Source: Candidatus Heimdallarchaeota archaeon
GTDB lineage: Archaea > Asgardarchaeota > Heimdallarchaeia > Heimdallarchaeales > Kariarchaeaceae
Assembly: GCA_022574115.1 (NCBI GenBank)
Contig: JACZSS010000142.1
Span: 1 to 6,925, forward strand
Length of the DNA stretch: 6,925 bases
Direction: 5' to 3'
Numbering within the stretch: the stretch's first letter is position 1; every line of letters starts with the position of its first letter. The position numbers were made by a program, and so were the translations under genes. Shown one piece after another: positions 1-3,663 of this stretch. The notes beneath the pieces were generated by a model. The model was not told the origin of the DNA. It ran no database searches and was given only the letters and a program-made list of their open reading frames with translations.

Positions 1-98
1 TTATTTATTTCTCGAAGAATTTCTTAAGGATAAAAACTAATTTTTTCACATTTACTAATAGATCAAACAATAGTAAAAGCATAAACGCATGCTCTAAA
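1..98. other. 3' flank of the acetyltransferase gene, no gene seen
   Basis: AT-rich stretch between the window edge and the acetyltransferase stop codon. The only reading frame is a 25-codon minus-strand ORF rich in Leu, Lys and Phe (5-82), which I do not regard as a gene. It contains terminator-like elements for the minus-strand transcript, listed separately. Confidence 0.5.
32..93 (-). terminator. Candidate transcription terminator after the acetyltransferase gene
   Basis: Just past the TGA stop the minus strand reads AGCAT, a six-base loop, then ATGCT (5-bp stem, 78-93) running into TTTT. A second T5 tract follows at 36-32. Archaeal termination commonly relies on T tracts on the non-template strand. 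The stem is short, so this is only a candidate. Confidence 0.25.
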
Positions 99-599
99 TC
101 AATCTGATTCCATCAACTGATTTAATCGGTGAAGCATATATTCTCCCTTTTTGAATGTGGTCCAAGTAAGAAATCCGAGGTGAATGTAAAATTTTCTGGC
201 ATCGGTGTTATTATGCGAAACGAATAAAGACAAATATAGTGAACCAGCAAACTTAGACTCATTGAGGATAATCTGTACAGTTGCATTGCCGAATCCAGAT
301 CCTCGAAATTTCTCAAAGATTAATATATCCATGAGTTTAGACCACCCCAATTCAGCATTCTTCGAATGCCAAAATAAAACTGTACCGATTTTATGAAATT
401 TCTGATCTATAAAGGTCTTGATTATACAAAAGTGATGTCCTGTTATATCTCCTGACCTCCTAATGAGAGCACTCAACACGTTATGGTTAAGGAGGTTGTC
501 AACAGCTGCACCTTTTATTGATTGGAGGTTATTCAGGTAATTTAACCGGATAGATTGATACAATGATCGGTCAACCGGTAATAAATACACATTTACCAT
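99..599 (-). CDS. GNAT-family N-acetyltransferase
   Basis: Protein of 166 residues, normal for a single-domain GNAT enzyme that moves an acetyl group from acetyl-CoA to an amine; the substrate cannot be told from sequence. Residues 91-106 match GNAT motif A: a hydrophobic strand, then the acetyl-CoA pyrophosphate loop R99-G-S-G102-F-G104 (R/QxxGxG/A). Residues 130-143 match motif B, with N130/N131, ARKFY at 134-138 and LGF at 141-143, the usual Asn-x-x-Ala-x-x-Phe-Tyr...Gly-Phe signature. The first 60 residues are poorly conserved, as usual in the family. No signal peptide or membrane segment is seen, so it should be cytosolic. The ATG overlaps the stop of the small ORF upstream (ATGGTAA), suggesting translational coupling; no good Shine-Dalgarno site sits close to it. 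Family assignment is firm, function unknown. Confidence 0.85.
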   Translation of the reverse strand: MVNVYLLPVDRSLYQSIRLNYLNNLQSIKGAAVDNLLNHNVLSALIRRSGDITGHHFCIIKTFIDQKFHKIGTVLFWHSKNAELGWSKLMDILIFEKFRGSGFGNATVQIILNESKFAGSLYLSLFVSHNNTDARKFYIHLGFLTWTTFKKGEYMLHRLNQLMESD

Positions 600-796
600 T
601 TTGTTAAGTAATTGCCTTCTGCCTTTGCTTCAATGTGTTTGTCCAATATCGCAATTAATTCATCTCTTGAATAGTTATGATTGGAATTGTCGATCGATCG
701 ATCCAACTGCCATTCAATTGGCCATGGATCACTGTTCGACCGATTAAGTGAATCGATTCTTTGTTTAAGATCGTAATAGTTCAAGCCCACTTGCAA
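593..796 (-). CDS. Small hypothetical protein upstream of the acetyltransferase
   Basis: ORF of up to 67 codons that I do not recognise. It has no membrane segment, a polar middle rich in Asp, Asn and Ser with a DPWPIEW stretch, and a helical, charged C-terminal part (RDELIAILDKHIEAKAEG). No ATG is in frame: candidate starts are TTG at 796, GTG at 790 and TTG at 784, none with a clear ribosome-binding site. An in-frame TAA lies just upstream of the TTG at 796. The 7-nt overlap of its end with the acetyltransferase start argues for a real coupled gene pair. A TATA-like stretch at 811-828 would place transcription start near the TTG, consistent with a leaderless or nearly leaderless message. 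It could still be a chance ORF. Confidence 0.4.
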   Translation of the reverse strand: MQVGLNYYDLKQRIDSLNRSNSDPWPIEWQLDRSIDNSNHNYSRDELIAILDKHIEAKAEGNYLTKW

Positions 797-810
797 GTTT
801 TATCAATACT

Positions 811-828
811 GGAATATGTTAAATTATT
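811..828 (-). promoter_or_regulatory. TATA-like promoter element for the small ORF and acetyltransferase
   Basis: The minus strand carries AATAATTTAACATATTCC here, an AT-rich element centred about 25 nt upstream of the first possible start at 796. That spacing fits an archaeal TATA box. No clear BRE was recognised. Assigned from composition and position only. Confidence 0.25.
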
Positions 829-882
829 CGGGTGCGTGAAGAATTTTTGAACGATGGACCAATTATCAAATTTTGTTTTACG

Positions 883-896
883 TGAAGCTTGCTTCA
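883..896. repeat. Perfect 6-bp inverted repeat, TGAAGC-TT-GCTTCA
   Basis: Short perfect inverted repeat in the 116-nt gap between the membrane-protein operon (stop at 913) and the next minus-strand ORF. It could form a small hairpin at the end of the operon message. No T tract follows on the minus strand, so it does not look like a standard archaeal terminator. The remainder of 797-912 shows nothing else besides the TATA-like element. Confidence 0.35.
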
Positions 897-912
897 ACTA
901 TTCATCACAAAT

Positions 913-1089
913 CTATCCTGCAATTATATGGAAGAATATATCCGCAAGGATGTGCAGAATAACCATTATAATGCCTAACCATATCATTACCGAGGATAGG
1001 CGTTGATAATCTGCAAACTTCTTTAAGTTGGTTTGAATGTGTTCATACTCTTCTCGAGTCATTGTAATTGAATCTTCAGCTTTATTCAT
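913..1089 (-). CDS. Small C-terminally membrane-anchored protein with H-x7-H (operon gene 4)
   Basis: Unknown 58-residue protein. Residues 1-30 are polar and charged (TREEYEHIQ, then LKKFADYQR) and probably helical; residues 32-55 form one hydrophobic membrane helix ending three residues from the C-terminus. The helix contains H46 and H54 (LHILADIFFH), the same H-x7-H spacing as the products of operon genes 1 and 2. I chose the ATG at 1089 because it lies only 2 nt past the TGA of the preceding gene. The longer frame starts with TTG at 1113 and would overlap that gene by 22 nt. A weak AGGG lies nearby. By charge the polar part is probably cytosolic. No known family recognised; a metal- or heme-binding or proton-handling subunit is speculation from the histidines. 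Confidence 0.7.
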   Translation of the reverse strand: MNKAEDSITMTREEYEHIQTNLKKFADYQRLSSVMIWLGIIMVILHILADIFFHIIAG

Positions 1090-1091
1090 GG

Positions 1092-1379
1092 TCAGAACCC
1101 TACATAATTCCAATATATCAAGAGCGAGTTGGCAAATAGAGTCAGACCCACTGTAATACTAATTCCTTTCCTACCTACTAATTTAGGATCAGGCTGAAAC
1201 TTATATAATAGCAAGCCTCCTAATGAAACAATCCCGCTGATCAGCATGACGGTAGCGATAAAATACTTTACCGATAACGTGTCTTCCTCGCTGACTGGAA
1301 GATCATCTTGAGCCTTGACAGTATTGTTCAACCAAAGTACGAAAATTAAGAAAAGTAAAAGGATTTTCATGATACTCAT
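1092..1379 (-). CDS. Small membrane protein with signal-peptide-like N-terminus and two membrane helices (operon gene 3)
   Basis: Unknown 95-residue protein. Residues 4-19 form a hydrophobic N-terminal segment followed by VKA-QDD, which looks like a signal peptidase site after A23. An acidic linker follows (about 24-35, with SEED), then membrane helices at about 37-59 and 71-90, separated by a positively charged loop (KFQPDPKLVGRK). The positive-inside rule puts that loop in the cytoplasm and the processed N-terminus outside. A GGAG at 1387-1390, 7 nt before the ATG at 1379, supports this start. The stop of the 49-codon gene lies 2 nt upstream and the ATG of the 58-codon gene 2 nt downstream, so it is the third gene of a compact operon. 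Unlike its three neighbours it has no membrane histidine. No family recognised. Confidence 0.75.
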   Translation of the reverse strand: MSIMKILLLFLIFVLWLNNTVKAQDDLPVSEEDTLSVKYFIATVMLISGIVSLGGLLLYKFQPDPKLVGRKGISITVGLTLFANSLLIYWNYVGF

Positions 1380-1381
1380 AT

Positions 1382-1531
1382 CTATGCTCCAAGGTGTAAA
1401 ACTATTGTAAAGACAAAATGGAAAAAAAGAGTAATTAAAATTGCCATTAAAGTCACAAAATTTTCTTTAGTTGTGAATTCTCCTGCTTCTATGAGATCAT
1501 TTACGTCAGCAATCAATTCATTATTTTTCAT
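1382..1531 (-). CDS. 49-residue C-terminally membrane-anchored protein with H-x7-H (operon gene 2)
   Basis: Short gene, easily missed by length cut-offs. It reads ATG at 1531 to TAG at 1384-1382. The N-terminal half (MKNNELIADVNDLIEAGEF) is acidic and polar; residues about 25-47 form one membrane helix ending three residues before the C-terminus, with H38 and H46 (FHFVFTIVLH). This repeats the H-x7-H arrangement of operon genes 1 and 4. A strong Shine-Dalgarno site, GGAGG at 1543-1547, lies 11 nt upstream. The stop codon is 2 nt before the ATG of gene 3. The start, the ribosome-binding site and the tight packing together make it convincing as a gene. I recognise no family; the shared layout suggests genes 1, 2 and 4 encode related subunits of one membrane complex. 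Confidence 0.75.
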   Translation of the reverse strand: MKNNELIADVNDLIEAGEFTTKENFVTLMAILITLFFHFVFTIVLHLGA

Positions 1532-1536
1532 ATTGA

Positions 1537-1550
1537 TTAGGACCTCCTAA
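1537..1550 (-). promoter_or_regulatory. Palindromic ribosome-binding site of the 49-codon gene
   Basis: On the minus strand TTAGGAGGTCCTAA is an inverted repeat that can fold as a 5-bp stem TTAGG/CCTAA around the loop AGGT. It contains the GGAGG Shine-Dalgarno core, and the TAG stop of operon gene 1 lies in its 5' arm. Ribosomes finishing gene 1 would open it, so translation of gene 2 may be coupled to gene 1. Confidence 0.4.
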
Positions 1551-1681
1551 CTCCAATGTAAGATTGGATCCAACAACATATGGATGAAAAGAAGTCCAAA
1601 TAAAGCAGCGGAAAAAATTGCTATCGTGTACTGACGAGTTAACATCTCTTCTCCTAGATCTTTGAATTCTTTATTCACCAT
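1547..1681 (-). CDS. 44-residue C-terminally membrane-anchored protein with H-x7-H (operon gene 1)
   Basis: First gene of the small membrane protein operon; unknown family. From the ATG at 1681 the product has a charged N-terminus (VNKEFKDLGEEMLTR) and one membrane helix at about residues 19-41, with H34 and H42 (IHMLLDPILH) and only two residues after the last His. This is the same H-x7-H pattern as genes 2 and 4. The open frame extends upstream to TTG at 1732 (61 codons), but that extension runs through the palindrome GATATATATATATC at 1717-1730. That palindrome is better read as a TATA box: transcription would begin near 1700 and give a short leader before the ATG at 1681. No Shine-Dalgarno site precedes the ATG. 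The next gene starts 15 nt downstream. Confidence 0.6.
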   Translation of the reverse strand: MVNKEFKDLGEEMLTRQYTIAIFSAALFGLLFIHMLLDPILHWS

Positions 1682-1716
1682 ATTTTTGAATAAAATTTCA
1701 CAAATAAGTTTCTTCT

Positions 1717-1730
1717 GATATATATATATC
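1717..1730 (-). promoter_or_regulatory. Candidate TATA box of the small membrane protein operon
   Basis: GATATATATATATC is a self-complementary TA run. Read on the minus strand its centre lies about 43 nt before the ATG at 1681, giving a predicted start of transcription around 1698 with a leader of about 15-20 nt. Position and composition support it; no BRE was identified. Confidence 0.4.
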
Positions 1731-1846
1731 AACTATGGGTTTGTTTTATCTCTTTGATTTAAAATTGCTAAATCAAAATAACGAAATCTCAAAATAAATA
1801 CTATCTTGTTATTGCGTTAAAAGGTAGCCCTACACAAAAGAATGAT

Positions 1847-1888
1847 TGATAGGATGGTAGATTTGAATACATTGACTGATTCCTATCA
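1847..1888. repeat. 8-bp inverted repeat with 26-nt spacer
   Basis: TGATAGGA at 1847-1854 and its exact complement TCCTATCA at 1881-1888 lie upstream of the tRNA promoter region. It could be a spaced operator or a chance repeat in AT-rich DNA; no other copy was noticed in the window. Confidence 0.35.
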
Positions 1889-1910
1889 CAATTTTTTAAA
1901 CAAATAACCC

Positions 1911-1923
1911 CTTAAAAAAATTG
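1911..1923 (+). promoter_or_regulatory. TATA-like element upstream of tRNA-Asp
   Basis: CTTAAAAAAATTG is centred about 40 nt before the first tRNA base. Archaeal TATA boxes sit about 26 nt before transcription start, so this would give a 5' leader of roughly 10-15 nt for RNase P to remove. No strong BRE seen. Confidence 0.3.
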
Positions 1924-1970
1924 AAACGGTTAGTTCAATTTTAACTGCGTTTTCAGCCCCTGTAGTGTAG

Positions 1971-2000
1971 GACAAGACGGTTTCGACCACTTGTGCGCAA
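1971..2000 (+). other. tRNA intron 1 (D-loop, between positions 15 and 16), 30 nt
   Basis: Boundaries follow the bulge-helix-bulge rule. Exon GTGT (1965-1968) pairs with intron GCGC (1995-1998) as the 4-bp helix using G-U pairs. The bulges are AG|G (1969-1971) and AA|T (1999-2001). The inner helix is ACAAG (1972-1976) with CTTGT (1990-1994), capped by GGT-TTCG-ACC. The outer helix is missing, so this is a relaxed motif. Removal gives the D-loop AGTCGGGTTA with G18/G19 in place. Confidence 0.85.
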
Positions 2001-2024
2001 TCGGGTTATCATCGAGGACTGTCA

Positions 2025-2046
2025 GTCGTTAATTTCGCAAACAGAT
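2025..2046 (+). other. tRNA intron 2 (canonical position 37/38), 22 nt
   Basis: Anticodon-loop bases CTGT (2019-2022) pair with ACAG (2041-2044) near the intron's 3' end as the central helix. The bulges are CA|G (2023-2025) and AT|C (2045-2047), and the outer helix is the anticodon stem. The inner helix is weak, since TCG...CAA pairs poorly, so the motif is relaxed on the intron side. Position 37/38 is the usual archaeal intron site. Confidence 0.85.
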
Positions 2047-2067
2047 CTCCTTGGACTCGGGTTCAAA

Positions 2068-2097
2068 ATTTTAGAGTTGAGGCTCTTAAAATGAGAC
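2068..2097 (+). other. tRNA intron 3 (T-loop, between positions 59 and 60), 30 nt
   Basis: A complete bulge-helix-bulge. The outer helix is the T-stem TCGGG/CCCGG; the central helix TTCA (2062-2065) pairs with TGAG (2092-2095). The bulges are AA|A (2066-2068) and AC|T (2096-2098). The inner helix TTTTAGAG (2069-2076) pairs with CTCTTAAAA (2083-2091), with one bulged T, around the loop TTGAGG. Excision restores the consensus T-loop TTCAAAT. Confidence 0.9.
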
Positions 2098-2111
2098 TCC
2101 CGGCGGGGGCG

Positions 2112-2120
2112 CTTTTTCTT
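2112..2120 (+). terminator. T-rich terminator after tRNA-Asp
   Basis: CTTTTTCTT begins one base after discriminator G73. A T tract on the non-template strand directly behind a stable RNA gene is the usual archaeal termination signal. Confidence 0.55.
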
Positions 2121-2537
2121 GTCTATGAATCAATCGAAACTGACTATCCTCAATTCTTTTTGACCAAGGATAACTCTGTATCTGAATCGTTGATTTTCTT
2201 TCGGTTCATCCTTTTCCAATAGATGATGAGTGCGTAAAAAAATAATTATTTCTGTCTGATTTTCAATTAAGAATTGAGTGTGTTTACAAATTCTGACCCA
2301 ACCCAACATTGGGTAAACGGTTTACGTCACAGATGATTCCCTTCATATGTGATCGCAACACCAATTTCCGAAGACTTTGCCTTAATTCTTACCTTAACTA
2401 TTCATTTTGTGAGATGGTTGTAATCAAAGAATCACCACAGAAGAATTCTATCTTGACGATTTTATCAAAGATTTTCAATGATCTGCTTCCTGGGTAAGTG
2501 GAACAGGATCTATCGAACTAAATAATTAATTTGTTAA
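2121..2537. other. Intergenic region with palindromes, no convincing gene
   Basis: No frame here is persuasive. A plus-strand frame opening with TTG at 2309 (ATG at 2333) and ending at 2497 lacks a ribosome-binding site and recognisable features. The region holds the palindrome AAATAATTATTT (2240-2251), the inverted repeat TCAATT-AAG-AATTGA (2263-2277) and the overlapping palindromes at 2301-2325. It separates the tRNA gene from the 3' end of the TIM-barrel gene. Confidence 0.5.
2301..2325. promoter_or_regulatory. Two overlapping perfect palindromes (operator-like)
   Basis: ACCCAA-CA-TTGGGT (2301-2314) shares two bases with GTAAAC-G-GTTTAC (2313-2325). A further GTTTAC half-site lies at 2282-2287. 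Perfect arms of 6 bp side by side resemble binding sites for dimeric regulators. No adjacent gene clearly uses them. Confidence 0.35.
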
Positions 2538-2540
2538 TTA
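2523..2540 (-). terminator. AT-rich hairpin at the end of the TIM-barrel gene
   Basis: TAATTAA and TTAATTA form a perfect 7-bp stem around a 4-base loop and overlap the TAA stop codon at 2540-2538. It might help end the message or stabilise its 3' end. No long T tract follows, so the role is uncertain. Confidence 0.25.
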
Positions 2541-3587
2541 AACACCTAAATTTAGATGCAATGTTCTACGATTAAGAAATGACACTGGTTGGTAATCAGT
2601 AAAGAAAATATGACTTGACGATAATTGGTTCTGTAGAGATTGTGCATAATTGAATGTGGTAGTATCAGGTTGCCAAAGAAAAATTGAATTTCTCATACCT
2701 TCCATACGTTCACGAATAGGAGCCAAAGCATCCATTAATACGTTCATCTCATCATCGTTTGTTGGAAAACTAGACCATGGATGCAAATGAAGAAGAACAT
2801 GAGGTGTAATTTGGGAAATCATCCGGATATCTTGGGCAAAATGATTTGTCGCCCCATCAAAATACAATGTTTCTGGGTCTAAAACTAATTCAGTGATGAT
2901 TTCCACCTTCTTTTCTGAATGAACTCGATTAATTATAGTGGATATCATCCCTCTCAAGGCGTTTACGCGATTTGTCTGCCATTTCGAATAAATCGCTGGT
3001 TTCTTCTTGAGTTGCTCGAGAGAAAAATCTCTATCTATATTTACTTCTAAAGCAAAGGTGCGCCTGCAGTTTTCGCAAAAGCAAGCCACATCTCGTGGAT
3101 ACATCAAATCTTTGAGGATTATCCCTTCAATCTGTGATTTTGAAGCAACTTCAACTGCGATTTCAGCCAGATATTGCCAATATACCTCTTGAGTAGGACA
3201 AACATATCCTTCCAAAGCAATGCCGCCGCTCCTGTGCATTTGGAAGTTTGGGTCTCTTGAAAAGAAACCATCCATATTTCCATGAATTAGGGCATAGACT
3301 CGGATACCAATATCATTAGCAATTTGAGCAAAAGCTGTAAACAATTCTCCAAACCGAGGATCTTTCGGGGCGGTACTACTAGGATAGTAGGCTGAACCCG
3401 CCTCAGATTTTGCCACAATGCAAATGCTATCAACAATGTTTCCATAATTAGCTAGGATTTCATCGGCACTAGTTGACATTTCTACAGGATCTAGGACAAG
3501 GGTTCCACCCTTTGAGATATAATCTTGAATTGTCATCTCGGACAATAGGTTTTCAAAAGCTAATCTGATAAAAGATTGTGATATCAT
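2538..3587 (-). CDS. Glycoside-hydrolase-like TIM-barrel protein with CxxC motif
   Basis: Protein of 349 residues resembling uncharacterised hypothetical glycoside hydrolase families with a TIM barrel. Visible signs: a strand and loop GIRVYALIHGNMDGFF (94-109), a helix TQEVYWQYLAEIAVEVA (132-148), then IEGIILKDLMYPR (153-165) at the place where relatives read like 'DGIxLDYIRYP'. Directly after it comes C169-F-C171-E-N-C174...F178, matching the FCxxCxxxF element of these families. Later strands include VEIITELVLDPE (228-239) and HVLLHLHPWSSFP (263-275). The usual acidic pair is not obvious beyond D160 and E233, so enzymatic activity is unproven. No signal peptide is seen, so it is probably cytosolic, unlike many secreted relatives. 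The start ATG has no Shine-Dalgarno site, suggesting a short-leader message. The 76-nt gap to polB1 carries a TATA-like stretch, so it need not be co-transcribed. Substrate unknown. Confidence 0.65.
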   Translation of the reverse strand: MISQSFIRLAFENLLSEMTIQDYISKGGTLVLDPVEMSTSADEILANYGNIVDSICIVAKSEAGSAYYPSSTAPKDPRFGELFTAFAQIANDIGIRVYALIHGNMDGFFSRDPNFQMHRSGGIALEGYVCPTQEVYWQYLAEIAVEVASKSQIEGIILKDLMYPRDVACFCENCRRTFALEVNIDRDFSLEQLKKKPAIYSKWQTNRVNALRGMISTIINRVHSEKKVEIITELVLDPETLYFDGATNHFAQDIRMISQITPHVLLHLHPWSSFPTNDDEMNVLMDALAPIRERMEGMRNSIFLWQPDTTTFNYAQSLQNQLSSSHIFFTDYQPVSFLNRRTLHLNLGV

Positions 3588-3614
3588 TTGGTTTAATTGT
3601 CAAAAGATTCGAGG

Positions 3615-3658
3615 AATTCACTTAATTTAGAATATTTCAATTAACAGATGTGTGAATT
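3615..3658 (-). promoter_or_regulatory. Candidate promoter of the TIM-barrel gene flanked by an inverted repeat
   Basis: The 76-nt gap after polB1 contains, on the minus strand, the TATA-like AAATATTCTAAATTAAG (about 3622-3638). It is enclosed by the 7-bp inverted repeat AATTCAC (3615-3621) / GTGAATT (3652-3658). The TATA-like stretch lies about 40-50 nt before the ATG at 3587. The repeat could be an operator around the promoter or a hairpin at the end of the polB1 message. Confidence 0.3.
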
Positions 3659-3663
3659 AACGA

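Larger units (their letters stand above)
1733..1955. other. Divergent AT-rich intergenic region between the membrane operon and the tRNA gene
   Basis: No coding frame seen. It separates the minus-strand membrane operon from the plus-strand tRNA gene and should carry both promoters. It contains an 8-bp inverted repeat TGATAGGA (1847-1854) / TCCTATCA (1881-1888), a TATA-like stretch CTTAAAAAAATTG at 1911-1923, and a hairpin at 1924-1952 directly before the tRNA. Confidence 0.5.
1956..2111 (+). tRNA. tRNA-Asp (anticodon GUC) with three introns
   Basis: Exons 1956-1970, 2001-2024, 2047-2067 and 2098-2111 join to a 74-nt tRNA. The acceptor stem GCCCCTG (1956-1962) pairs fully with CGGGGGC (2104-2110), with one U-G pair. 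The D-arm is GTGT (1965-1968) with TCAT (2009-2012), the pattern of archaeal Asp/Glu tRNAs, and the D-loop keeps A14, G15, G18, G19 and A21. The anticodon stem is GAGGA (2014-2018) with TCCTT (2048-2052); the loop CTGTCA plus C38 places anticodon GTC at 2021-2023. A 4-nt variable region follows, then T-stem TCGGG (2057-2061) with CCCGG (2099-2103) and the consensus T-loop TTCAAAT once the intron is removed. Discriminator G73 (2111) fits tRNA-Asp identity. CCA is not encoded, and a T-rich tract follows. All 74 positions are accounted for by the fold. Confidence 0.93.

Noticed and set aside
5..82. 25-codon minus-strand ORF rich in Leu, Lys and Phe
   Set aside because: Lies in the terminator-like AT-rich flank of the acetyltransferase gene, has no ribosome-binding site and low-complexity composition expected by chance.
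690..704. Tandem CGAT/GATC run
   Set aside because: Only about three copies inside a coding frame; too short to be a meaningful repeat.
1682..1732. N-terminal extension of the first membrane operon gene to TTG at 1732
   Set aside because: It reads through the TATA-like palindrome at 1717-1730 and gives a low-complexity start (IYIYQKK); the ATG at 1681 is more likely.
2223..2296. Possible C/D box guide RNA: ATGATGA (2223-2229) with CTGA at 2256-2259 and 2293-2296
   Set aside because: No convincing C' box lies between the CTGA elements, spacing from C box to first CTGA is too long for a D' guide, and no terminal stem is visible.
2309..2497. Plus-strand 62-codon frame after the tRNA gene
   Set aside because: Starts with TTG inside two palindromes, has no Shine-Dalgarno site even at the internal ATG, no recognisable composition or motif, and no neighbour to support it.
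3007..3192. Plus-strand ORF inside the TIM-barrel gene
   Set aside because: Shadow of the opposite-strand gene, with no start signal.
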